Below are positions 43,543 through 51,851 of a stretch of 64,000 bases of DNA, one piece after another. The notes below the pieces were generated by a model, which worked only from the letters and a program-made list of their open reading frames with translations, searched no databases and was not told the origin of the DNA. The DNA lies in assembly GCA_037189585.1 (NCBI GenBank), contig JBBCJA010000010.1:124001-188000 (forward strand). The letters are read 5' to 3'. Position 1 is the first letter of the stretch. Every line of letters begins with the position of its first letter. The stretch comes from JAEXNA01 sp037189585 (GTDB lineage Bacteria > Vulcanimicrobiota > Xenobia > Xenobiales > JADMJV01). The position numbers and the translations under genes were made by a program.

Positions 43543-45117
43543 TCACCTTTCTCCCGAGAACGCAACACTTCGACCGGAAACTTTCCCCACGCTTCCCGGC
43601 CGGCATTCGGCCAGGCGGGACTGCGAACGCCTAGCTTTCTTTTCCGACAAAGCCACGGTCCGCTGGCGGATCGCATGGAGATTCCACTGTAAGAAAGCCT
43701 TCCCAGAATAAGCTGCCGCCACGAAGCTAAGAAAAAACGCGCACCAGGGACATCCGTCCAAGAGCAAGACATTAACGCCCAAGGTCCCGCAGATCAAGGA
43801 ACAAAACAGAGCCGAGTATAAGGCGAAACGCTCGGGAGCGTGAAGAAACTTATCGGTACGAACGAAAGACTTGTCGCTTCGCACGAACAGCTCGGCGGGA
43901 CTGATCGCCCCTTCCCACAACGTTCCGAGATGCGCCATGAAGGCATGCAGGCCGGAGCTTAAGCTTCCACCATGCCGTCTGACCCCGGCCAGGAAAAAAA
44001 GCAAAGTGGCACCGAGATAGAGCAAGATCGAGAGGGCACCGAGCGAGGCCACCCAGTGGGCCTCCCCACGTCCGGTCAGGTTGGCCACCAGAGCGCCCCC
44101 GACTAGAGCCACCAGAGAGGGAAGAAGCGGATTCGCCCAGGCCGTGAGCTGCAGAAACATCATCGCCTTCCGGTTCCAAGGTAAGTTGGGCTCACGGAGA
44201 AGTTGTCTTAGGCTCTGAGCGTTTCCGAGAACCCACCTTCGTCGCTGAGCTTTCAAAGCCGCCAGGTCCGTGGGCATTAGTCCCGCGGCCACCACCTCGG
44301 GAACGTAGACCGCCCGATACCCGTGCCGATGAAGACGCAGCCCTAATTCGGCATCCTCGGTCAAGGTCTCTCCCGACCAGCCCCCTGACCTTATCAACGC
44401 ATGTTTGCAAACAAAAGCGGCCGTCCCCGTGGAAAGAACCGTACTGAAGCTGTTGGCCCTGTTCATGTAAACATCGAAGAACAGTCTGTAGTCCCAGGTC
44501 AGTCCACAGTTGGGGTCGCTATTTCTATAGGCCTGGGGAAACTGGACCAGAGCGATCGACGAGTCGACGAAGTGTGCCAGCCCTTTGCTTAGAATATCTC
44601 CGTTGACGTGGTAGTCCGCGTCGAGCACAAGTATCTTACTGGCTTGGGGATGAGTCAATCTCAGACAGATGTTGAGCGCGCCAGCCTTAGCTCCTCGTAC
44701 CTCGTCGAAGTGGTGGAAGCGAAATCTATTTCCCAATCTTCGGCAGTGATCGCGTACCGGCAAGTACAGGCTCGGGTCCGGAGTGTTATTGTCGAGTACG
44801 ATCACTTCATAATGCGTATCTTCGAGGGCAGCCAACCTGTTCAAGGTTTCGATCACGACTTCTGGGGGCTCGGAATAGGTGGCGATATGAATGGAGACAA
44901 ACTCGTCCCCGGACAAATCCCTGGCTTCGAGACGGTTGGTCTTTCCCCAGAGGCAGGTGAGCCGTCCGCCGCACAGGACCAGGCTTGCCACCAGCACCGT
45001 CGCGCTGAAAAAAAGCGCCACGTTGGGAAAACAAACCAAGACCAAGATAAAAACAAAAAGGGTCAACAGGACAAGGCGCGGGACCGGACGCCGTGAAAAA
45101 TCAAGCAGCTCTCTCAT
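43543..45117 (-). CDS. Processive GT2 glycosyltransferase (cellulose-synthase-like)
   Basis: 524 residues. Two N-terminal membrane segments (about 13-30 and 34-52). The GT2 catalytic domain has DAD at 166-168, TED at 253-255, and QRRRW at 291-295, the signature of processive beta-glucan synthases. C-terminal membrane segments lie at about 310-375 and 430-475. There is no PilZ domain. The product could be a beta-glucan, mannan or related polymer. GGAGG precedes the ATG. The adjacent GH1 enzyme supports a beta-glucoside theme. Confidence 0.9.
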   Translation of the reverse strand: MRELLDFSRRPVPRLVLLTLFVFILVLVCFPNVALFFSATVLVASLVLCGGRLTCLWGKTNRLEARDLSGDEFVSIHIATYSEPPEVVIETLNRLAALEDTHYEVIVLDNNTPDPSLYLPVRDHCRRLGNRFRFHHFDEVRGAKAGALNICLRLTHPQASKILVLDADYHVNGDILSKGLAHFVDSSIALVQFPQAYRNSDPNCGLTWDYRLFFDVYMNRANSFSTVLSTGTAAFVCKHALIRSGGWSGETLTEDAELGLRLHRHGYRAVYVPEVVAAGLMPTDLAALKAQRRRWVLGNAQSLRQLLREPNLPWNRKAMMFLQLTAWANPLLPSLVALVGGALVANLTGRGEAHWVASLGALSILLYLGATLLFFLAGVRRHGGSLSSGLHAFMAHLGTLWEGAISPAELFVRSDKSFVRTDKFLHAPERFALYSALFCSLICGTLGVNVLLLDGCPWCAFFLSFVAAAYSGKAFLQWNLHAIRQRTVALSEKKARRSQSRLAECRPGSVGKVSGRSVAFSGER

Positions 45118-45493
45118 AAATCCTCCAATGGAATTACCTACGAACTAGTTAGGCGATAGATGGAGGCGCGATTCTATATCCGGTCGCGCGAACAGACTGC
45201 ATACCGAGGGAGATAGGTCGATATCTCCCGGTTCCCCAGCGCCGGCTGGTAGCTCGGCCGAGTTCCGCGACCAATTCATTGGCGTCCGATTTGCCGAAGC
45301 AGCGAGGAACCTGGTGAACTCTCCTGGGCTACCCCGCGCTTATCTTTACTCGAAGCGCTCACCACCTCGCTTCACGAATCCTCCGCTCCGTAAACCGCAA
45401 ATTTTACATGGCGTTAATAAGTTTATCTCCCCTGACCACCTACCGACCATAGGGTTAGATTAAGCTCGGACTATATCGTTGTAAGGAGCCACT
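45118..45493. other. 376-base intergenic region with hairpin and AGGGAGATA motif
   Basis: No gene recognised. It contains AGGGAGATAG (45207-45216), whose GGGAGATA (45208-45215) forms a perfect 8-bp inverted repeat with TATCTCCC (45222-45229) around a 6-base loop. The rest has no tRNA or other repeat. It should hold the promoters of the divergent GT2 unit and the subtilase fragment. Confidence 0.45.
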
Positions 45494-45922
45494 ATGCGAA
45501 TCCAGGACGTCCCCCGCCAGTCTCAGCACCTCTATGGTGTGACGAGTGGTAACCGGCAATCTTCCGAAACCGCGGACCAGGAAGAGCTCTTCGGCCCGAT
45601 GATTGTCGACCTAGCGAATCTTGGAGAGCATTCGAGCGGAACCCATGTCGCCGCGACCATCGCAGGCAGTTCCGCCGGAGGCATCCAGTTTAGCCCCCGC
45701 GCCGAACAGATAGCGCTTCACAGTTTCAACGACACTGGAGTCGATCTCAATTCCTTTCAATCCATGATAAAATCACAGGCCCCTGTCGCTATGACAATCA
45801 CATCAAATTCTTGGGGAAGTGACCACAACTCCCAAAGCCTTTTGGACGCCTTCAAAGACGCTCCCCAAGTGGGTCTTGCCACCATCAAGACCGATGAACC
45901 AGGCTACATTATTGTTACTTAG
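45494..45922 (+). CDS. Truncated subtilase-like protein
   Basis: 142 residues with a strong AAGGAG ribosome-binding site. HSSGTHVAATIAG (46-58) matches the subtilase His motif (His51), and TSNSWG (103-108) the oxyanion region. The usual N-terminal Asp motif and C-terminal GTSMA Ser motif are missing, and no continuation was found in other frames downstream. It has no signal peptide. It may be a remnant of an S8 protease, or a short non-catalytic form that is still translated. Confidence 0.6.
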   Translation: MRIQDVPRQSQHLYGVTSGNRQSSETADQEELFGPMIVDLANLGEHSSGTHVAATIAGSSAGGIQFSPRAEQIALHSFNDTGVDLNSFQSMIKSQAPVAMTITSNSWGSDHNSQSLLDAFKDAPQVGLATIKTDEPGYIIVT

Positions 45923-45987
45923 AGGCCCAGGGATATCCGTGTCCGAAAACGGCGAGTTTCTTGCCTTGAATGTGCTAAAGTCGCCTC

Positions 45988-47409
45988 ATGAGCATGAGCT
46001 CCGAGCAATACTACCAAGCCCTTCGCGCTCGCGACTCCCGTTTTGACGGCTGTTTTTTTGTCGGGGTGACCAGTACCGGCATCTACTGCCGTCCCATCTG
46101 CCCCGCTCGAACGCCGGCCCAGCGACGCTGTCTTTTCTTTCGCTCGGCGGCTCAAGCGGAAAATCATGGGTTCCGGCCCTGCCTCCGATGCCGTCCGGAA
46201 CTCGCTCCGGGGAACGCTCCGGTCGACGCGACCTCGCGCACCGCGCGTGCCGCCTGGGCTCGAATACGCTCGGGAGCTCTCGGGGACGGCCAAAATCTCG
46301 AATCCCTGGCCCAAGATCTAGGGCTCAGCTCCCGCCAACTCCGACGTTCGATCGCTCAGGAGCTGGGAGCGACTCCGGTGGAACTGATTCAGACGCAACG
46401 GCTGCTTCTGGCCAAACAGCTCCTCACCGAGACACGCCTTCCCATTACTGAAGTAGCCTATTCCGCCGGATTTTCCAGCCTGCGACGCTTCAACGCTCTG
46501 TTTCTCGAGCGTTACGGGCTCAACCCGCGCGAGCTTCGTCGCCGCCGCGGGCCCCATGGAGAGAGTGAGCTCAGTCTCAGTCTGAACTATCGACCGCCCC
46601 TGGACTGGAAGAATTTGCTGGACTTTCTGGACAAACACGCCATGGCCCGAGCCGAGCAAGTCGAGGACGGGCTCTATCGCCGGACCCTCCGTCTCGGCTC
46701 CTGTCGCGGCTGGGTCGAGGTGAGACCCGGGCCAGTCGGCCAGATAAAGGTGCGTCTGTCCGAGAGCCTCCTTCCCTGTCTAGCGGCGGTGCTGGCTAAA
46801 CTTCGGGCACTGTTGGACCTCGACGCCAATCCCCAAGTGATCGATGCCCACCTCGGAGCCGACCCCCGCTTTCAAAAAGGTGTGGAAAGGCAACCTGGAA
46901 TGCGAGTCCCCGGATGTACGGACGGGTTCGAGCTAGCCTGGCGCACCGTCTTGGGCCAGCAGGTCTCGGTACTCGCGGCGACGCGTCTAGCCGCCCGGAC
47001 GGTGGAAGCTCTCGGTGACCCTATCGACACCCCTTTTCCAGGCCTGGACCGGCTCTCTCCGACAGCCGAAGGCTTCCTGGGCAGCGATGCGGAGACGTTA
47101 GGCCGGCTTGGCTGGATTCGGACTCGGAGCAAGGCGGTGAAAGCTCTGGCCGAACTTGAGCAAAAAGGCCAGCTGGGATTGACTCCGGGCGACGACCCCG
47201 AGCGCGCGGTCGCGCATCTGTTGAAGATTTCCGGAATTGGCCCCTGGACGGCTCACTACCTGGCCATGCGGGGGCTGGGCTGGAGCGACGGTTGGCCCAC
47301 GGGGGACGCCATTCTCAAAAAGAACCTCGGCAACGACGGCACTCCCGATCCCCGTTGGCGGCCCTGGAGCGCCTACGCCGCCATGCGAATTTGGTATCCC
47401 ACAACCTAA
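45988..47409 (+). CDS. alkA: Ada-type regulator fused to AlkA DNA glycosylase
   Basis: 473 residues. N-terminal Ada zinc domain (DGCFFVGVTSTGIYCRPICPA, CLRCRPEL), giving four cysteines, one of which accepts methyl groups in Ada. An AraC-type HTH lies at about 105-185. AlkA N-terminal and HhH-GPD domains cover about 195-473, with LKISGIGPWTAHYLAMRG and catalytic Asp in PTGDAIL. It removes alkylated purines and senses methylphosphotriesters. It forms a unit with ogt 17 bases downstream. Confidence 0.93.
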   Translation: MSMSSEQYYQALRARDSRFDGCFFVGVTSTGIYCRPICPARTPAQRRCLFFRSAAQAENHGFRPCLRCRPELAPGNAPVDATSRTARAAWARIRSGALGDGQNLESLAQDLGLSSRQLRRSIAQELGATPVELIQTQRLLLAKQLLTETRLPITEVAYSAGFSSLRRFNALFLERYGLNPRELRRRRGPHGESELSLSLNYRPPLDWKNLLDFLDKHAMARAEQVEDGLYRRTLRLGSCRGWVEVRPGPVGQIKVRLSESLLPCLAAVLAKLRALLDLDANPQVIDAHLGADPRFQKGVERQPGMRVPGCTDGFELAWRTVLGQQVSVLAATRLAARTVEALGDPIDTPFPGLDRLSPTAEGFLGSDAETLGRLGWIRTRSKAVKALAELEQKGQLGLTPGDDPERAVAHLLKISGIGPWTAHYLAMRGLGWSDGWPTGDAILKKNLGNDGTPDPRWRPWSAYAAMRIWYPTT

Positions 47410-47426
47410 AGAAAGGTCCCTTCACC

Positions 47427-47909
47427 ATGTCTTTGTATGAATCCACTCTGGAAACCCCTTTGGGGTCGCTGCGCCTTCTAGCTTCCGACCGCGGGATCGC
47501 CGGAATCTACTTCGAGCAGCACAAAAATATGCCCCTGAGGCAGGCTCTTCCCAACGATCTTCACCCACTTTTGGAGAAGGTCAAAGTCCAACTTCGGCAA
47601 TACTTCGAGGGAACCCGGCGGCGCTTTGAGATCCCCCTGGATCCCCAGGGAACCGACTTTCAGAAAGAAGTCTGGTCGTCCCTCACCGAGATCCCGTACG
47701 GCCAGACCAAAAGCTATGGGGAACTGGCCTCGCGTCTCGGCAACCCCCTGGCCTCGCGCGCGGTGGGAAGAGCCAACGGCCTTAATCCCATCTCCATCAT
47801 CATCCCTTGCCACCGCGTGGTGGGTGCGAGCGGAAAGCTGACCGGATACGCGGGAGGGCTCGAAACCAAGCAGTGGTTACTCGAGCACGAAAGTGCTAGG
47901 CGACCTTGA
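47427..47909 (+). CDS. ogt: Methylated-DNA-protein-cysteine methyltransferase
   Basis: 160 residues from ATG 47427; an upstream in-frame extension lies inside the alkA gene. Acceptor Cys128 in IIPCHRVV, and GRANGLNPI upstream, are family motifs. It repairs O6-methylguanine by direct transfer. Together with the Ada-AlkA fusion it forms an adaptive-response pair. The end overlaps the convergent peptidase gene by 14 bases. Confidence 0.94.
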   Translation: MSLYESTLETPLGSLRLLASDRGIAGIYFEQHKNMPLRQALPNDLHPLLEKVKVQLRQYFEGTRRRFEIPLDPQGTDFQKEVWSSLTEIPYGQTKSYGELASRLGNPLASRAVGRANGLNPISIIIPCHRVVGASGKLTGYAGGLETKQWLLEHESARRP

Positions 47910-49584
47910 AGCGCTCTTCGGTACGGAAGCGGTCGGAATACTTGCGCACCTCGTCGGTGGCGAAGCGAACTTCCACGCGGTAGTCGCCGGAGCTCTCTCC
48001 GGTTTTCGCCTCCCAAGTCTTCTGGCCGCGCAAGCTCTCCACCTCGACCTCTTTAGGACGTCCCCGCTCGTCGGTCACCTGCTTGAACCAGCGGACGTCG
48101 AGCCCTTCGAGGTTAGGGGTGGCCACGGTGACCGTCTGAGTCCCGTTCTCGACCGCCTTGACCTCAACGCCGTCGATCAGATCGACCCGGTTGAGAAACT
48201 GATGCCACATGTTCTCCTGATCGACCGAGCAGAACTTGGTACTGCGCATGTCGCGCATCAAGCAAGACTCGTGAGTGGGACGATAGCCGACGTGGCGCCC
48301 GTCGACGTTGAAACTCGGGTATCCACCCACCTTGTCGGGGGCGAAGTCGTAATCGGCCGGATAGGCATTGATGCGCACCGCCGCGACGACGTTGTCTCCG
48401 TCCTTGTTCTTCTCCCGAATGGTTAGCTTATGCTTACCGGGCGGAAAGGCGGTGGCTTCTTTGAGGCGGAAAAAGGAGCGGTCCTCGGTGAAAACTCCGG
48501 TGTATTTCTGGGGAACGCCGTCAATCAAAATCTCTACATCGCCCTCCCCTTCCCAGCCGACCGAGCTGATATCAATGCCGATCTGCTTGGGTCCCTTGGC
48601 ATCGGGTTTGGGAACGTTGAAGTCGAGGCTGATGTCGCCCTCTTTGAGATTCTTCCAAGGGTAGCCCGTGGCCAGCGCCTCGGCGTCGAAGACCTTTCCA
48701 TCGGGGCTTCTCCAGTGTTCCCAGGGGACATTTTTGCTCGAGGAGTGATTGGCTCCGCTGTAGACTTGTCCCCCGTCGTACTCTTCCCCGACGCTACCGA
48801 AGTTATGGCCCAGCTCGTGACGCAACACCATGGTTCCCGAGTTGTGGGAACGAGTGGTGATGGCGTAGCGACCGCCCAGACCGCCGTAGAAATCGTCGTT
48901 GGCCACCAGGATCGGATAGTCGGTGTCGGGAGCGAGCCCTATCGCGCGCTCGGCCGCCCGGCGATCGCCGGGCAGAATACCGCGCTTGGAACCTTGAGGA
49001 GAGCGGTGCAGCTTCAAGGCCGTGTCTTTTCGCTCCACGTCCGTGAGTCCCGACTCGTTGGAGGGAACAAAGACGGCGTGAACATTGAAGAGAGGAAGAT
49101 ACGAGGCGAAAGTCTGGCCCACGAACATGTCGTCGGTCAAACGCTTGGCGTCCTCAAAAAAGCGGGACTTCTCCGCTTCGGTGTAACCGTCGCCCACGAT
49201 GGTGAGATCGATCCGGTTCTCGGAAGGTCCCTGATTGACGATCGTTTTCACCTCAGAGCCTGCCCACTCGGGTTGGCTCTTAAAGATGTCGGACTGCAGG
49301 ATCTCTTTGTGCTTAGCGGTCAAGGCCGACTCGGCCAGGTACGACTCGGTGTACATCTCGGGGCTGGGCGCTTCTCCGTTCTCGGCGAATCCCAGCGGTT
49401 GGGAGCGAAGCACCACTTCTTCCTGGCGCACCGTCTGGGCGGTATCCTTAACCGAAAGAATCTCCCTCTGGCCGTCAGGGTGAGTGACCGTCTCCACCCG
49501 ATAAGCTTTCTCGGGAGCACGTTGGGCGGCCGGGCCTGCGGCGGCTGGAGGACGATGATGGTGATGAGAAACCGAATTGCACAT
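47896..49584 (-). CDS. M64 (IgA-peptidase-type) metallopeptidase, leaderless
   Basis: 562 residues. The zinc site HELGHNFGSVGEEYD (256-270) is characteristic of M64. The N-terminal beta region (about 30-110) precedes the catalytic domain (RIDLTIVGDGYTEAE near 124). The C-terminal part (about 330-560) has Ig-like segments. The N-terminus, MCNSVSHHHHRPP, has no signal peptide although M64 enzymes are normally secreted, so another export route or cytosolic use is possible. Divergent from the kinase gene. Confidence 0.85.
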   Translation of the reverse strand: MCNSVSHHHHRPPAAAGPAAQRAPEKAYRVETVTHPDGQREILSVKDTAQTVRQEEVVLRSQPLGFAENGEAPSPEMYTESYLAESALTAKHKEILQSDIFKSQPEWAGSEVKTIVNQGPSENRIDLTIVGDGYTEAEKSRFFEDAKRLTDDMFVGQTFASYLPLFNVHAVFVPSNESGLTDVERKDTALKLHRSPQGSKRGILPGDRRAAERAIGLAPDTDYPILVANDDFYGGLGGRYAITTRSHNSGTMVLRHELGHNFGSVGEEYDGGQVYSGANHSSSKNVPWEHWRSPDGKVFDAEALATGYPWKNLKEGDISLDFNVPKPDAKGPKQIGIDISSVGWEGEGDVEILIDGVPQKYTGVFTEDRSFFRLKEATAFPPGKHKLTIREKNKDGDNVVAAVRINAYPADYDFAPDKVGGYPSFNVDGRHVGYRPTHESCLMRDMRSTKFCSVDQENMWHQFLNRVDLIDGVEVKAVENGTQTVTVATPNLEGLDVRWFKQVTDERGRPKEVEVESLRGQKTWEAKTGESSGDYRVEVRFATDEVRKYSDRFRTEERFKVA

Positions 49585-49666
49585 ATCCAGTTTTCACTTT
49601 AAGTGTTGGAAGCGAGTTTTTCGTGGAGAAAATGTAAACGTCACCCCGTCTGCGAACACTCAGGCC

Positions 49667-50488
49667 ATGCTCGGCCCCGGCACCCTTTTGCAACGCCGCT
49701 ACCAAATCCACAAACTGATCGCCCGAGGCGGCATGGGGAACGTCTACCTGGCCCAGCACACCCGGCTGGGCAAGAACGTGGCCATCAAAGAGCTTCTGCG
49801 GGTGACCGACACCCTGGACAAACAACGCCAGTTTGAGGAGCAGTTCCATCGCGAGGCCCAACTGCTGGGCTGTCTGGACCACCGAAATCTGGCCTCGGTC
49901 AGCGATTTTTTCGAGGAGCGCGGCAATCACTATCTGGTGATGGAGTACGTGGAGGGGCGAACCCTGCAAGAGGTGGTCGCCCTAGCTCCCCGCCCCATCG
50001 CGGAACGGCGTGTGCTGGTCTGGGCCGGAGAGCTCCTCGATGTGCTAGACTATCTGCACAGCCGCACCCCGCCGGTGATCGTGCGCGATCTCAAACCCGA
50101 CAACATTATGCTCAGCTCCATCGACCGGCATTTGCGACTGATCGACTTCGGTATCGCCAAGCAGCTCGATCCTAAAGTTGGGACTCAGCCGATAGTCAAG
50201 GGGATGGGGACGGAGGCCTATGCGCCTTTGGAGCAGTACGGTGGCGCCCCCACCGACGCCCGCAGCGACCTCTACTCGTTGGGTGGAACTCTCTACTTTT
50301 TACTCTCTGGTCGCGAGCCGGCGCCCGCTTGGAAGCGGGGCAGCAAGGGAGAGAACCTGCTCGACCTGCGCCCCCTCAACGACACCATTACCGCCCGTAC
50401 ATGGCAGACGCTTCTTCACATGATGGAACTCCATCCCGACCGCCGCCCCAATAGCTCGAAAGAGGTCCGGGAGCTACTCGGGGTCTAG
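49667..50488 (+). CDS. Ser/Thr protein kinase
   Basis: 273 residues from ATG 49667; an upstream TTG at 49577 overlaps the divergent peptidase start and is less likely. Gly-rich loop ARGGMGNVY (19-27), Lys41 in VAIKEL, catalytic loop VRDLKPDN, and DFGIAK. The His of HRD is replaced by Val. It ends right after the kinase fold, with no membrane segment or sensor domain. Substrates are unknown. Confidence 0.88.
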   Translation: MLGPGTLLQRRYQIHKLIARGGMGNVYLAQHTRLGKNVAIKELLRVTDTLDKQRQFEEQFHREAQLLGCLDHRNLASVSDFFEERGNHYLVMEYVEGRTLQEVVALAPRPIAERRVLVWAGELLDVLDYLHSRTPPVIVRDLKPDNIMLSSIDRHLRLIDFGIAKQLDPKVGTQPIVKGMGTEAYAPLEQYGGAPTDARSDLYSLGGTLYFLLSGREPAPAWKRGSKGENLLDLRPLNDTITARTWQTLLHMMELHPDRRPNSSKEVRELLGV

Positions 50489-50519
50489 ACCGTTTCTCGA
50501 AAGTCTTGTCGAGTGGGTC

Positions 50520-51203
50520 TTACCCCACGACCTCGATTTCGAGCTCGGCCACACCTTCCACGCCGCCTCGCATCCGGTCGCCGACCTGAATCGGACCGAC
50601 CCCGCTGGGGGTTCCGGTGAAGACGAGGTCCCCGGCCGCCAAAGTGAAGAGCTTGGAAAGCTCGGCCAGAATCTCCGGCACCTTCCAGATCATCTGGCTC
50701 AGATCGCCCCGCTGACGATGCTCCCCGTTGACCTCGAGCCAGATCGCGCCCCGTTCCGGGTGGCCCAACTTCTCCGCCGGGATGAGCGCCGAACACGGGG
50801 CTGAGCCGTCAAACGCCTTTCCCGCTTCCCACGGGCGTCCGGACTTTTTGGCCGCGGCCTGCAGGTCGCGGCGCGTCATGTCCAGACCCACCCCGTAGCC
50901 CCATACCGCCTCCAATGCTTTCTCCACAGGGAGATCTCGTCCACCGGAGCCGAGCGCGACCACCAGCTCGATCTCGTGCTGCACATCCTGGCTCAACGCG
51001 GGATAGCGGAAGGTCTCTCCACAAGTGACGGACTCACGGGCCTTGCAGAAGAAAAAGGGCGGCTGGCGACCATCGCTCCCCATCTCTTTGGCGTGCTCGG
51101 CGTAGTTCTGGCCCACACAAAACACGCTCCGTACGGGAAAAATGTCCTGACTTTCCGCGATGGCGAGACCGATCTCGGGGCTCGGGGGGAAGATCCAACT
51201 CAT
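50520..51203 (-). CDS. Fumarylacetoacetate hydrolase-family enzyme
   Basis: 227 residues from ATG 51203. Motifs: FCVGQNYAEHAKEM, the metal-binding HEIELVVALG, GYGVGLDMTRRD, and FTGTPSGVGP near the end, the family closing motif. Members cleave or tautomerise beta-diketo acids, including acylpyruvases and oxaloacetate tautomerases. A magnesium site is expected. Context does not specify the substrate. Confidence 0.9.
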   Translation of the reverse strand: MSWIFPPSPEIGLAIAESQDIFPVRSVFCVGQNYAEHAKEMGSDGRQPPFFFCKARESVTCGETFRYPALSQDVQHEIELVVALGSGGRDLPVEKALEAVWGYGVGLDMTRRDLQAAAKKSGRPWEAGKAFDGSAPCSALIPAEKLGHPERGAIWLEVNGEHRQRGDLSQMIWKVPEILAELSKLFTLAAGDLVFTGTPSGVGPIQVGDRMRGGVEGVAELEIEVVG

Positions 51204-51305
51204 GTCCAGACTCTTCCCATCCCGGATCCCGGCTCCCTTTGTGATCTCGATCCCATCGTGGGCGCAGCCACAGTCCACGAAGGCCAATCCTTGTATAGTG
51301 AGACT

Positions 51306-51851
51306 ATGAAGAAGCTCCGAAGACTACAGATAGCAGTGATGGCCCTGGTCCTCACCGGCCTGTGCCTCGGACCTGTCCAGGCCGACCAGGCCGATGTCAG
51401 CTCGGTCAGCATGACCGGTGCCCCTCGCGCCACGATGCCCAAGCTCGGAGTGAAAGCTCCTCAGAACACCGCCATCGCCTCTCAAGTTCTAGCCCTGGCC
51501 AATCAGGCTCGAAACCAGGAAGGGCTGGCTCCCTTGAAACTTCACGGGACCTTGACCCGAATCGCCGTCGAGCACTCGATGGAGATGGAAACGTTGGGAT
51601 ACGTCCGGGCAACCCCAGGACTGCGAGTTCAGAATTCGGGACTCAAGGCGGGACTTGCCGGAGGGAATATTTTCGCAGCCCAGGGTCTGGAGGGAGATGA
51701 GCTCGCCCAAGCAGTGCTCGACGCCTGGCTGGCGTCCCCCGTCGACCGTTCCAATCTGATGGACCCCAGAGCCACTCACATGGGGGTCGCGGTCATAGAG
51801 TTCTCCAACCGTGCTACTGTGACTGGCCTACTGGCTGGCCAGCTTCGCTAA
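51306..51851 (+). CDS. Exported CAP/SCP-domain protein
   Basis: 181 residues from ATG 51306; a longer frame from 50976 runs antisense to the FAH gene. Signal peptide (LQIAVMALVLTGLCLGPVQA). A CAP domain starts near 58: ALANQARNQEGLAPLKLHGTL followed by AVEHSMEM, then HMGVAVIEF. Bacterial CAP proteins are secreted and of unknown activity. The end overlaps the convergent GT-C gene by 38 bases. Confidence 0.85.
   Translation: MKKLRRLQIAVMALVLTGLCLGPVQADQADVSSVSMTGAPRATMPKLGVKAPQNTAIASQVLALANQARNQEGLAPLKLHGTLTRIAVEHSMEMETLGYVRATPGLRVQNSGLKAGLAGGNIFAAQGLEGDELAQAVLDAWLASPVDRSNLMDPRATHMGVAVIEFSNRATVTGLLAGQLR

Noticed and set aside
48430..49602. Plus-strand ORF of 390 codons over the M64 peptidase
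   Set aside because: Antisense shadow; the minus frame has the M64 zinc motif and a family-consistent product.
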